From: Fasciolopsis buskii
Taxonomy: Eukaryota > Platyhelminthes > Trematoda > Plagiorchiida > Fasciolidae
Assembly: GCA_008360955.1 (NCBI GenBank)
Contig: LUCM01007479.1
Location: 1 to 64,000, forward strand
Direction of reading: 5' to 3'
DNA: 64,000 nt
Part shown: one piece after another, positions 37,553 through 50,874 of the stretch
Position numbering within the stretch: position 1 is the stretch's first letter
Layout: every line of letters starts with the position of its first letter
Notes under the pieces: model-generated
The model's input: only the letters and a program-made list of their open reading frames with translations
What the model was told of the DNA's origin: nothing
The model's database searches: none
Program-made: the position numbers and the translations under genes

Positions 37553-39150
37553 TTACTTTGCGAAACTGTGTAATAATGGAATAAAACTGAAGAAGACATA
37601 GTAGAAACACTTACACGTCGTATCAATGAAGGGAACAGTGACAACGTCTTCCTCTAAACCACCAACACGGAACGCATAAGTGTGTGCAATGCATGAGATA
37701 AGTAAAAAGGTCGGTGGGATTATGGAAGAATTGAAAACTGATTTCGTCATTAATTGTATTGATCACGTAGATAGGCCCGTGGCGAACAATGACAGCGTTC
37801 ATGGGCGCTGTGCAATACAACAGCATCCTCCTAAAGGTAAAGGGATTTTGGCTTCCACGAAAGCGGAGCATCGGGCTACCGCAGTCGTCCATCGTCGTAC
37901 ACGGTAGCAAGCACTCAGTAGCGACCGACCCACAAATCCGACGGTGCAACTTTTGCGCTAAATTACTTGGTCCGTGAGTGCTATACTTCAGAAAGCTCAA
38001 CATTTTTCCGTTTAGAAAGCATGAAAATGTGTCCAGCGTACCATGATGCAGCACGTCCGATGGATGATGGATTAAACTGTGCATATTACACACCACATTT
38101 GACATACCTTAGAAATAAGGAGACTATGGCACAAAAAGGTTCCAGGGAGATGGCAAGAGTACCACAGGTTTCATACAAAAAGGACGAGTCAGTGGTAAAT
38201 GGAGACAAAAAACAAGAAACCGTTCGTAATCGTTACCCAGCAAGAAACTTCAGAACATGCAGGCCCTATGTAAAGCAAAAAATACGAAACGCTTCGGCTT
38301 TTCAAAGCTCCACATCGTCAACATGACGGCACAGCTGCTGGAAGTTACACGGGGCGTTCCCCTGAAAAGACGCAATGCGCTTGCCAAATGCCTTAGCAGA
38401 AGACGGGACGAGAAGATTAGGGCTGACCCAGAGACCAGGCAACTAAAAATCAAATACAGTTTTCGTTACTTCAGAAAGAACCAAGCGAACCTAGTCAATA
38501 GTGAAAGTCGCAGCCATGTACATAGGTAAGGTCAAAATGGATCGACGCCCATGTGATATCTCGGATGCTTTTTTGAAGAAAAACCATTCTCGGGTATTTT
38601 TGACTTCACATAGGGGTATTTGACCCGTTATGATAGTGCTGACCACGCTGGATACATTTATCGCAACCGTAGTATCCGATGGGTGCATTAACTTGCCGAA
38701 TGAATGCACTACCTGCGGTATCACAAACCACGGATGCCAGACAAACTGTAACAGAAACATTACTAACTTTCATACCTTTAGTCAATAAGGCAGCCAGCGC
38801 AAAGATGGTTGGCCTCAAGGACGCACTGAAATCCGACGGCTTGCCGACAACGTAGTAAGGGCCCATAGCGATCGCAGGGGGACAGACTGGCTTTATAACC
38901 CGTGACAGCATCGGCCACAACGCATATTGGATGACCAAAAGTGATCGTTCTATCACAGTTTAAGTGCAATTGCAATTCATCGGCTGTCTTTTAGGAGCGC
39001 CTTCATTTCCCAGCTGCACATATGTACAGTTAACAAAAAGTACTGATGGGCATGTGATTGGTGTTCGGAACAACGTCCTAGGGTCTCGGCTAACATTCGG
39101 CAAATGGGAATTTAAGGCTTGCAGAATGCCCCGTCGTTTTACCTGTTAAG
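37553..39150 (-). mobile_element. EnSpm/CACTA-like transposase remnant
   Basis: On the minus strand, from high to low coordinates, the pieces follow the order of the invertebrate transposase family whose hallmark is a CD-x-PARAF...GYxGCxxC core. They are: a YALWPMLSRV and VVGKPSDF segment (about 38.83-38.93 kb), VVCDTAGSAFIRQVNAPIG followed by YYGCDKCIQRG (about 38.64-38.73 kb; both cysteines kept), NAPCNFQQLCRHVDDVEL with a KAEAFRIF block (about 38.28-38.35 kb), HSLIHHPSDVLHHGTLDTFS (about 38.03-38.08 kb), DLFTYLMHC (about 37.69 kb), and the C-terminal VPFIDTTCKCFYY with LLHSF just before 37553. The pieces are in different phases with several stops, so the gene is dead. Terminal repeats were not identified. 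Placement in EnSpm/CACTA is from memory of the family. Confidence 0.7.
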
Positions 39151-41230
39151 CAAAACCGTGAAAAGGCCTTCCGTACAGACTGTTATTGAATTGATATACC
39201 TGTCTGAGGACGATGTACACTGATGATAACAAACTGCGTCTAATAAAAAGTGCAAAACTACCCAAAACTTCAGCCATTCCTTTCTGATAGATCGATACTT
39301 CCGACACTTGCACCTTTGGGGCTGAACTTGTTATGCAGCTGTTCAAATTCACTTGCAAGGGACACCAAGTTGAGATATTGAGTGGACAAGGCTGCTAGCT
39401 AACTGCAGCTGGGATAACGGTGGTGGGAATTCCCGGTGTGATGCAATTACTCCAGACATTTCTTGAAGCTCTCTAGCGGCAGCAGAAGTCAAGGCTCCTA
39501 GAGATGAAATGGGGGCCATTTTCCTTACTGCGACTACTTAACTGCGGGGAATGATTCCTGTGTTCTTATAATGTTGCCTGGCCGCATACAGCACACCGCA
39601 TAGCGCCCAAACACTACTTCCTTATGTGATACGGCTTTCATTTATCCAAATCAGACATGCTGCACTAAATATCACAGTTATTCTTTGTGAGAGAATATGC
39701 AGCTGTGAAAGCGCAAATCGCTTTGGCAATGCAGAGTAGCATGCATAATTGCATCTACGCGAAGGAATTTTGGTGAAATACTAAAGTATTCCACGAAACA
39801 GCACTTACTATTGCCCTTGATTTTAAAACTTTCTACTCAAATTCTAGTTATCTGCAAAGCTTTTATCACTAGAGTCTGTCCAGTCAATCATATAATGTAC
39901 GAGAACAATGCACCATAACAAAACGCACATCTTTTGCGGAAACATAAAGACAGACCAAAATATCCGTCAGTAAACCAGATAACTGAATGTGTTTTGGCAG
40001 GTTCAGCGGCACAGCGAACACTTCTCAAGGTTCAATACATCACAAAGAGCAGACAACCTGTCCGCGCCCGAAGAAGCCTGACTTCAGTAAAACAAGGTGG
40101 TTATGATTTTCGGGTATCCACTAGAGTCACTCCACAAAATACAAGCATCAATTTACTCCCCTTCTTGTTCTGGGAAAGACTTCATGGTTTCCTGTCAATA
40201 AAAGCATACCACTCTGTGCGCAGCCGGTTTCGTATTCCCAGCGGACAGAAAGCGTAGGCAGTCTGCCAGTTTGGTGGTACTGAGCGTAGCCTGGATGGGG
40301 GAGCTAAAACATAAAAGACGGAAATAGTCTGACTACGGTTTTAGCTTGGAGTTATGGTGATTATTGAACTGTGAAAAAATAGAGGCATCATCCGACCTAA
40401 TTTTGGTCGTGTGAATGAAAAATTAGGGGGGCACTTTGCATGTATCGCTGTCAGTGTGCTTCTACCAGTGATCGCCAATCTGAGAAATTGGGAGCGGCAG
40501 CAAGAAGCGAAACAGGTAAGGTAAAATGCCATGATGTATGACGAAGGATAAAGAATTAAGATGAAATGACCTTAAGTCAACTGTCGGAGGCTTTATTGAT
40601 GGTACCTTGGAATGTTGCCCTGGTTAGTAAAACAGGACTTATGTTAGGGTCACCAGGGTCATACTGGAATCAAGTTGCCATTATACTGCAAAGTGATTTG
40701 GCTGTAAACAAGTTGGTTACTACTTCGGGGTATAAGATGTCGAGTTTTTGACCGTTGCCACATCACCATACTCCGCCCTGCCCACCTAATAAAGGGAATA
40801 GGAACGTGAATGAAGAATTGTGGAGGCTGATATGTTAAAAATAAGAGGAAACAGTTGAACTACGGCATCACGTAATGTTTTTGTTGATTCAGTCTGTTTT
40901 TTTGACGGAGCTGCAAGACGAACAGCATAACAGGAAGCCGTTGGGGTTAGTATTCTTCAGAAGAAAATCGGTATAATGTGGCACGGCTTTGGGTACCTAA
41001 TTTGAGTTCAGTTAGAAGTCTAATTGGCCTGCGGAAGCTTGGCCTAGACTGATGTTGGTTCCAGTAAAGCTTAGAATTGAGGATGCGTTGAGAAATTTGG
41101 ATTAAACATTCTTGAATTCTCTTGGATTCTAGCAGAACCGGAAATGGTCCGGTACCTTATTCTATAAGTTTAAATAAACAGTTGTGATGAATTTTGACTT
41201 AGAAGACACTTTGGAATGGGGTATTTCACG

Positions 41231-41262
41231 GGATAACGGTAGATTTCTGATAACCGTTATCC
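41231..41262. repeat. Perfect 10-bp inverted repeat, 12-base loop
   Basis: GGATAACGGT (41231-41240) is the exact complement of ACCGTTATCC (41253-41262). No T run follows that would make it a terminator. No function is inferred. Confidence 0.6.
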
Positions 41263-44200
41263 GCGCTGAACTTCCGGTTTTAAAGACAAAAAGCCCAAAG
41301 CCACATCTTGTAATATGAAATTGCATTCGGAAAGAGCAGGCAAATAAACGCAGGCTAAAGGAGAATGACAGCAAGGTGACATGTATGAAGATGAAATAAA
41401 AGTATTGGAAAACGATGTATACTTTATTTCTACATCAGTTTATATAAATAAATAATGCGGCACTAATCGCCGGCATACTCTCTCCGAGAATAGAAGAATT
41501 TATTCGTGTAGGGAAGAAATAAAGAAATACGTCTTCAAATGCTCCCAATTTTGGGACGGTTGTTTTGGTTCATATAAATACATGAGGAACACTGCGGGAG
41601 CAGATTTTCCTTTGGGAACCGAGGGTTAGCCTGTAACCAGTAGAGTGGTAAGAGGATAAGCATTACAAAGGATTTAGTTTTAGACACAATACGATTAAGA
41701 AGTTGGTGACGGAGCGCATCCACTCAGGAAAAAGGGATTTAGCGGGAAGTCGGAGGTGCAGATGAGGCGGGTCTGGTTGAACAGCCGACGGTTTAACATC
41801 ACTAAGTTTGTTATTTTAGTTACTGGTTAGATGAACCCTGAAGCTGGATTAGATGGCTGGAATAACGTCAATATTTAAAAGATGAGGTAGGAAAGTTCAA
41901 AAAAGGCTACTGCCGGAAAAATTAAAAAAATTGGCCCGTTATTTGTACACCAGAGGTAGTTGGTTCGTAGCAGCTGCAGTGATTCAAGGGATCACGGAGT
42001 CGGCTAGCAGGGTTTCTCCTGAAATAACTGAACATGTTGGCAATTTATTGATACCACACGGCCTACTATCACAATAGACGCAGATGATGAATAATTTTCT
42101 GAGGTTGGCAGCAATGCGGGCTCTCAGTGTAAGACGCCAGTGGGGGCGTTTAAAGACAATGAAACCATGGAGGGAATGGTAAGGAGAGACGGCTTAGAAG
42201 CCATAATACCACTACCGTGATCGGCGCCATTTCCGCAATGTGCGACAGATCCAAAGTGGCTTCAAGCCGTATCACACTGATGATGTCCATTATTTGAAGG
42301 TGGTAAAAGAAAGGATGAACTGCTATGGGAATAGGTTAGGGTTAAATAATGAAATCTGACGGAAACAGTGTCAGTGCAACTGAGAAAATACCGGTGTGGT
42401 AAAAGAGAGCACCGATTTACTGGGACTCAGCAAATGGCTCATGACCTTAAATTTGCCGTAGCACCTGAAAGAATAAAGATGAAACGTAACGGCGCGATAT
42501 AGGTAAGAGGTGGAGTTTTGCGGGGAAAAATGATCATAGATAATGCAAGACAAAGAGAAAGTGCAGAAGGCGGCGAAACATTAACTATCCCAATGGCGGC
42601 ATCAAACAGCGGGTCACTCATTTGATTTTTCATTGGGCATGTTTGGAAGCAACATCTAATTTTGCAGGGGTAAGTCACATCGCGCCAGAGCAGATGGCAT
42701 CAGAAGTAACTGAACGCCTTGCCTATGTTATAAGTGCCCCCCTAGGTAAAACTACGCGATAGAAACGGGCACCTGCAGGCGACGAAAGTACCTGTTGCAG
42801 ACGGAGAATACAGGTGTAGGGCAGTAGCAAATAAACAGAGGCGGCCATAAACCCCCAAATTAACCGTCGTTTTATGGTGGACCTGAGGATCAGGCTGCCG
42901 TCATGAAAGTCAATAGAAAAGTTGGCCAATACTTAGAGCATAGTCACAATCTCGCAAGACCTTAAGAGGTAGGAACAAAATTGTCGGATGAGATAAAAAT
43001 AGGGGGCATGTGAAGAGGAAGTCGGAGCGAGCAGAAGGTACCCGAAAGTTTATTCCACTCACACGGGTGGCTGCAGCAAGAATCGAGCTGGTGTAAGTTC
43101 ACACCCTGGGGGAACAAAATGGTGTTCTGTTAAACCTCATATGGGATATAGCAGATTCTCTTACATGTGCCCGCCATGCTTCCACAGCAACGTCAAGTTA
43201 TAAGTTGAAGAGCTGTCTCGTTTTAGCGGCATGCTTGAAGAACTACATACATTCCCTTGATGGCAAAGTACACTATCGTGTTCCTACCCAGTTTCATTGG
43301 TCCATCAGTTAATATCTTCAAGGGTCCTTTGGTGTCAGAGTCTGAGTTGTCTTTGGGGTGAATGCGACCGGCAGTTGCGCGACATCTGCCGCTTGGCGTT
43401 CTTGCAGAAGCCGAAAAAGAATGAGAGCAAAACCTTTCGAATTTTCATTTTCCGATTACGGTTATCAATAAAATAGAATCTGAAAAAGAAAAATAATACA
43501 TAACTTCATATGGCGTTACTCACACACCTGAAAGATTTTGAGGAACGAGTAAACTAAGTGTTTTATCCAGAAATCTGGTGATAACCGCCAATCCTGGAAT
43601 TCGGACAACCTACAGGTGAGGTGAAAAATGTTAACTAAAAGTCGCAATGGATTCTGTTAGATGCACGATTGAGGGAAACATTTCCGTTGCCGTAAATTAG
43701 GCGTAATTTTGGGCAGTTGCATGATGGCATTAATTGTACTTTTGGTGGACATTTCCAGCCGATTCCCAGGATTTCGATGTGGCAAAATGACCGGGATCGA
43801 TCATCGATGCCTAAGAAAGGAACCAAAAAGAGATAGTCTTGACCAAAAGGTGGTCATCATTCATTAGTTTTAGTCCCTATCATTGATTTGAAAATCAGGG
43901 CGCTTTAAATGCATTGAATTTCGTGGCCAGCCCAGTGAAACTAGGCTGCATTGTCTGGGCGGCCAGATCAGGATCAGCCTGCTCCAACGGGGTTCAGTCA
44001 AATGAAAGGGGTAAAATGGAATACAGAGTGAGGAACTCCCGGGAAATGCACATTTGAATCATCAGACCAATTTTTATATCTTGATTTTCTAGCCACATCG
44101 AAGCTGAAATCGTAAACTGATTACTATAAGTAGTGGTGAGGGCTCGTCCGCCATAAACGTAGCAGGCAGAACGTTTCAAATGAAGGTACGGTCGGAAACC

Positions 44201-47056
44201 AGGTGAAGAGAGCGATGGACGTCGTGGAGTTGGCAAAGTTGTGCCCGGTGCTCTGTGCGCCATTGCCACAATGAGCCCGCTGGTTTCTTGGCGCGAAGCT
44301 GGTGATGTCTCTCGGAAGAAGTAACCAATCTACTAATGACTTGGACATTTCTCCTCCACCCTCCATGGTTTTCACCGCAGCCTATCAAGAACATAATCAG
44401 GTGCAGGTTATTTGTCTCAATGATTTCGAGAAGCAGTAAGAACGACAGGATATGGAAATACAGATAACACTGACACAACCTGAGGGAATAAAAATTGGGC
44501 AAAGGTAAACGAACGATTCGGAAAGTGTATAAATATGCCAGCGGTTGTTAAACAAATTATGGAGTGCGAAGTAACCAGGCAAAATGCTAGATGGAGCTAA
44601 TTCGTCCTTCCAAATAACGGCATTGGTCAACAAAAGAGCATTGTTGGTTGTTAAGTAATGTGTCACAGCATTTCAATCACTTCAAGAGTTCAACCATTAC
44701 ATAAGGGATTAAAACTTTCCTCCGCCCCGAATCACTTAAAGGGCAAGACGTTGGACCTTAAAGACTACCTGGCGTGGGAAGAATGGAGATGGAGAAAATA
44801 TGTGGGGATAGTCGGCAGCCTCGTGCAAGTCATCCGACGGATTTATAAAGCAAACTTACATTCTCCTGCGCTGCAGCCAAAGATTATAGATTAGGAACAA
44901 GACATCTTCCTTATACTTTACTTCACAGAATTGGCCAACAATATACTAAATGAATGAGTGCGGTCACTCTCTGTGATTATTTTGTTACCTTGAGGGGCAA
45001 AAACAAAACATGAGAAGAAAAATGCTATGACCTATGTCTGGCTAAAAATAGTGAACAAGCAAACGGAGTCCTGCGGCGACAGGATAATTTAAAAATCGAA
45101 TTGTTATTGCTCTTGGATAGATAATCTGAAAGTGAGAAGGTATAGCGCACTAACGTTCCATAATATATGGTTATAGAGAACACGGAAATCACTAATTGAA
45201 AGGTAGTTAGATGGCGCTCAAATCTGAAAAAAATGAAACTGCTTTTTGCCGGCACAGGATTTTATTTCCTTTTTTTAATAACTGTGAAGCGCAATTTTAT
45301 TGTGCAGTACTGAATTGGGGATGGAATTCTCAAACGAGTTCCATTTCGTCGTCACTTATCAACGGAACCCCGTGATATATTGCATGTAATGCGGTTTCTA
45401 ACCGTGTGCTTCCCCAGTAATTGCACACTGGAGCGTCTTTAAATGCTTTCGACTGAGATTCTATCTAAGATGGACCAACTGCAAGCAATTCATCCATGAA
45501 GGTGATTGAAGCCCAATGGCTATATATTTTCTAAAAGACATGCTCCTGGGTTGCACTTCACGCAAGGAGGTGAGTTATTTGCGAATGGTTAAAAGGTCTC
45601 CAATTAGTAACCTTAGGTTAGGCGGCTAAAGCGCTGTCTAGATTCAGGAAGCGATTAATGTAATCTATTGTTTTTAACTAAGGTGACCGTGAAGCTAATA
45701 ACGGTTCCAAAGTTTAAAATATTACACCGACTGGGGCGATGGTTTTCGTTGAAGTAAGCTGAACAGGTTCCGAGAATGAAAAGGTGGAAAAGCACCACAG
45801 CGTACGCGAGAAGCATAATTTAAAGCACAATGGCTTAGGGGTCAAAATAAACGCTGCGATTCTTGCATGTTCGATTATAGCTGCGAAAATTTGGTCAGTA
45901 GTTTATGGGAACTGCACCTGAGTAACTTGGATGTCCTCAACTAGAAGCCTCAAAGATCTCCGTAGCCATTATGATGACGGCCGTCGCAGTTTATGCAAGT
46001 AATGATCGCGTTCCCTTGTGAATTTCCGGCAAGTACCTGATCGATGAAAATTTCAGGCCTCTTCACGAATGTAGAATGGTTCCTTGTTCCTATCCTGCAC
46101 CTTGCAGTTTCTGAGGTCCCGACTTTTTTCGAAAACAGGTCCACTGCCGGCTAACGGAGGCATCACCAGTTTTAACAGCACTGTAACAGCTCGTTTATCT
46201 TCTCTTTGAAGCACAGAAGCTATCACATTTTGGAGAAAACATGTGAGACTTTTTGGTTGGTCGGACATGAGCAGTGATTCCATTTTGGCGAGGTTGTGAA
46301 TTCTAATCCAGGTGAAAAAGACTAATCAGTAGGCATCTCCGACCAAGTAGGCCATAAAATCTTTTCGGCCTTTTTGGAAATAACCTGAAGAGCTACCTAT
46401 AACTGACTGTCTACAGCCAGGCGGAAAAAACCTAAAGGTTAATTACAAAAAGGTAAGTACATCAGTTAGCCACCGGGTTGAACATTAACCCTGGAATTTG
46501 TCGCCTTGCTCAAAAGAACTAACGTGCTATCTTCAATTCTTAATTCCTGCATTGTTTTCGAAGCGTAAAAAAGATTGTGCTGCGTTCCAATGGAATCAAC
46601 AGATTGCTGGAGCTTTAAATTCGTCCGTTATCAGCGCACACTCGACTGAAAGGCTGATTGCAAGATTGAATTTGTGACACGTCAAGTACGAAGATTTTCA
46701 GATTAGCTAGTAAATAAAACCTATTAGAAGCTTAGGATGGATGGCACCACCACTTCAACTGATTTAAGTGATCGCTTGTTAACACATAGGATTCAATGCT
46801 TATTTGTGGCTCAACGTCGAGATCACCTGTTAACTATCACCTTTCGTGCAAGAATCTCATCTTGCTTGCAGCTGGACGAGCATTCATTATCAAACCTCAG
46901 GTGTGTTCATTCGCTGCAAGATGTATACCAGAATAAAGTTGATAATTCAGTGTTTTTTAGGAGGCATTCATGCAAAGGACGGGAACGGGTATATCGAAGG
47001 TAATGGAGCCTCCATCCTGGAATCAAGGATCTTGGCGACTGGAACATTAAAGTGCT

Positions 47057-47092
47057 ATCGGCCGAACTTCGGTGTGCAAAACTTCGGCCGAT
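47057..47092. repeat. Perfect 10-bp inverted repeat, 16-base loop
   Basis: ATCGGCCGAA (47057-47066) pairs exactly with TTCGGCCGAT (47083-47092). The loop repeats CTTCGG. The site could be a hairpin or the end of a small element; nothing in the flanks decides it. Confidence 0.6.
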
Positions 47093-50000
47093 CTGCGTTC
47101 ACAGAGAGCTAACCTAACGGACTCAGACAGAGCTGAGGGGAACTAATGGTGGGGCAACTTTTCCTGGTCTCCAGGACCATGTGAGCATAATTAGGGGAAC
47201 GTTAGTTTGCCCTTGTGCAACCGCTGGAGGGCTTGACAATATTTTGATGTTTTGGGTCCGAAAAGCCATCAGAGTCCACTCAATGAATAATATATTTGCG
47301 ATAAGGACATTTTTGATCGCTACTTGTGGAGTGAGACTGAGCACGTCTAAGGAAAAGGCAAAATATACGAGACTTAAGGGAGCGCTCCATCGCTAATATC
47401 CGAGTCTGGGTTGAATTTGATGCGCTATAAAAAGTGGAAGTCAGGTTATAACTGCTGAATATAATAGATGAGGCCGATATAGCTGCTGAGTATCGCCAAA
47501 GTTCACGAGACTGGATCATCGGATGATGGGCAAAGCTTGATGTTGACAAAGATAGCTGGTGTTGTGCGAACAGTGGCTGACTTGGCTCAAGGGACAATGA
47601 CAGACCCTAGCGTGATTGCCAGTGGTTAACACGTCAGCTGCGCGTTGTATGGTGCCGGCGAGTAATGGTTCATGTGTTTCTCGAAAGGAGTCTAAAATCT
47701 GGTGAATGATGGGATTGTGATTAAGGGTAACGAGTCTGAGGCAACTTCTTTGTGACGAAGTGTCTTGACGTCATTTCTGATTGCAAAGTTGGCTCTCACA
47801 GAAAAACTTGGGGAACTGATGATGCTGGATTCATTGGAATGAGGTCTTGCTGCACGACTTGGACGGCTTTGAGAGCAGATCAAAGCTTTCATTTTAAGGA
47901 GCTCATCATTTGAATGACAATGGAGATTTGTTGCGGATGTAGGTGGGCCAAAGCGCAGTTGGATTATGCGGAAATAAGCCTAGGCACCCCAGTATTTTGG
48001 CCTCAGTCCGGTGGCCGTTTAGTGGTGACGTCTCTTTTTACTTTTTCTGTTAATGAAATAGCTATGTACGACATTTTCGAGAAAGAAGACCGCGGCCAAC
48101 AGATAGCTGACAAGCGCGGAATTCGACAGGTAGTGTGAGGCTTTGAGACCGCACCATTCACTTCTAAACGCTACGATTTTATTCGCTTGGCCGCTGTCTG
48201 CTACGTGAAAATGAGGAAAAAGTTTGTGAATCGTATTAGGCTTGTTATAGCGATCGCTCAGAATGCGGGAACAATTGAATATACGACTAGTTATAGTTTC
48301 TGGTGAGTAGTAAAATAAGTGTCTTAGAGACTTTGGGGCTAAGGCAGATGTGCTCATTTTGCAGAGGTTTCTGATGAGCGTACCAGGGTAATCAATAGGC
48401 CTATTAATTTCCCCGATTGGTTTAATCATTGACGTCTCACATGGACAGTTGTGGATTTTGCAATCTTAAACCAGTACAGATGGTTGATGAATAAACTTTA
48501 GTCCGCAAAGGCAGCGCACTTAGCACATTTTGACCGCTCGTTGTTGAGAGGCTGACGGGTCCACTCCTTTCAGACTGACCCAGGGCTAGATATGTTGAAA
48601 TTCCCCGGAGCTTCGGAAGCGCAATGCATGTTGTGGGTCTGTTCCGCCTACGACGGCTCCAGGAAGTGAACGCCTCATCCTTTGAAAATGGATTGTGACG
48701 CGGTGATCAAAAAATAAGGAGGCTTCTCTGAACGTTTTCTGGGGCAGCAGAATTGATTATACCTGAATCGGCTTTTGCTAATCCCTGGACAAACGTGATG
48801 ACTTGTCCATAACATTGCTTTAAGGGATTTTGGGAGAGCTTAGAGACTGCGCAGGAAAGGACTTTGAGGATGCCTTCACTGGCGCGTGGAGCTTCTCGCC
48901 CTGGTAGCATTTCCTTGGTCATTACAAGCCCAAAAGGGTAATCATGCAACGTTGCAAGTGACTGGAAATTCTCCACCTCTCTTCTTTGGTTTCTGTTTAA
49001 TCAGTTAACGGACTATTTTTCCCGAAAGTGGTCTTAACGATGCTAATTTTTGTCGCCCTTCACTTTCTTCTCATTACATTTGCCATCCTTTTTATCCTAG
49101 CGCCCTGTGACTGAGATTACCTCCCGGACATTTGGTGTGGCCCCAAGCGAGTCTGGCAAATAGCAGTTTTTTCTGCGATCCACGCTTGCTTTTTCTCTCA
49201 ATTTGGTAGATGGTAGACGTTCAATTCTTTTACAGCAATTTTTACCTTTGCTTTCAAGACTGTGTGTCGGGCCACATTAAGCACGCAGAGGCTCATTTGT
49301 TTTCTCGAAACACAGGACAGGTGCCATCTATTTATTCATTTTCACCGCAAATACTTTTGTCATAGTTTAGGACTACTTTTCGGCCGGATGATGACTGGGG
49401 CTCACTTTTGAAGGTATAGAACTTTTGGCTGACGAATACTACCGTAGAATCCACGAAAAAACCTGCCTTCTTTTGTTTATGCAGCGAGCTGCGATGCATG
49501 TCCCTTCGTCTTTTCAGACACCATCCAATATGTGTAAAGTATATCATTGGGCGAACAGGGTTGCAAATTTGTGACCGACTTTACCTAAATCGGGACTCGT
49601 GCACTAAGCTCTTATCATCAACTGCCATTAACTTTCATGGCCCTCGCTCAACAATTAACTGAGATAAAAGGTAGTAATCGCTAACTTATAATCCCTATGT
49701 ATCCCGATGCATCTACTTTGGCGTCAAGCCGCATTACAAACTTTTATAGTGCTAAGTCTTGGGTCTCCATTGGGCCGTTTTGGACAAAGTAGTTAAGGTG
49801 ATACCGCCAACAGAACTCTGAAGTTATAAATATTTGAGCGAAATCGTCTACGGTGCCCAGGGATAAACCCTAAATGACTCAAAAATTGAAGTATGCAAGG
49901 TCTCAATTTAGTTGGCGCCTTCACTGCACGGTGTAAATCTTATGGCTTTCCTTGGCCTAAGGGCTGAGCTTGCGGGTTCGTTCGGGCTCGACTTCTCCGA

Positions 50001-50689
50001 AAGAAATGTCAGCATAATAAAACCTGGGTCAAGTGGAGTGCCCGATTTTGAAGTTTTGGTTATTAGGGATTTAAAACGTAGGGCCGCAAAGTGAGCTTAG
50101 ATACCATAGAGAGGCCCCGTGGAGGAATGATCAAGCCAAAAATCTCCGATCAGTGTGAAAACGTTGTGGCTGTTTCACCTGTTTTGCAAGCATCCCAACC
50201 TAAAAATGAATTTAAACCCGAATCAAGGGGTCGCCCCCTGGTGTACCTAGATGACAGCTACCTTCGTCTCCTGAAGACTCTGTGACCTGAAAAGGTGGAA
50301 GCATGCACAAGTCCCCACAAGATGGTTCTCAGTGAAAACCTGGCTAACGTCAAAACATCTCGTCGGTGAAACGAAAGTAAGGGGGTACCACTAGATGAAG
50401 TGCAACTCACAAAGAGGATCTGCTCATGGAGCAGCTCAATGGTTGGGAAAAGCTATCATTGCGGCCCATTGACTCGCGTTCACGGTTGGCTATTTGTGGG
50501 TCAAACTTCGCTTGCCTAATGGGCACCTTACTCTTGTAGATCCGGTTAACCACGGCTGTAGGGCCAGACTCGGGAGGCTCAATCAGCTAGATTAGCCCCG
50601 TGAGTGACACCTAGTCCTTAACCCACTAGTTCCTTGTGGGTGATTTTAGTTTCTGTGGAGAGATGGTCCAAACGACATGATCACATCCA

Positions 50690-50740
50690 TCTGGCCACCG
50701 CTTGAAGATTTTGCCACGACCTAGGGTTCGAAACCAGCAC
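50690..50740 (+). other. Possible tRNA-like pol III promoter (A and B boxes)
   Basis: TGGCCACCGCT (50692-50702) resembles an A box and GGTTCGAAACC (50725-50735) matches the B-box consensus except one base. The 33-base spacing is short but within the tolerated range. No cloverleaf forms. It may be the head of an old tRNA-derived SINE, or chance. Confidence 0.25.
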
Positions 50741-50874
50741 ACAGCGTCAACGCTCACGGGGACTAAATAATGGCGCAGCTACCAGCACATGTAATATAGT
50801 CGCAAGGAAAAACAGATGGCTTTTACTACAGCGGTTTCAGGGTTGGTGCCGAAGTGGAATGGGCGAAAATAAGA

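Larger units (their letters stand above)
39151..50689. other. Unassigned region, 11.5 kb
   Basis: No family is recognised. The longest frames are 136 codons (48019-48429 -), 116 codons overlapping the transposase edge, and 108 codons (44176-44502 -). About 40.3-42.9 kb has a purine-rich + strand, and 49.0-49.6 kb is pyrimidine-rich. Two small perfect hairpins are listed separately. The first 200 bp may hold the transposase N-terminus (a 70-codon frame at 39146-39358 -). Confidence 0.5.

Noticed and set aside
50091..50285. VYLDDSYL, resembling the YLDD motif of LTR-retrotransposon reverse transcriptases
   Set aside because: No other reverse transcriptase block is found upstream or downstream in any frame; four residues are not enough.
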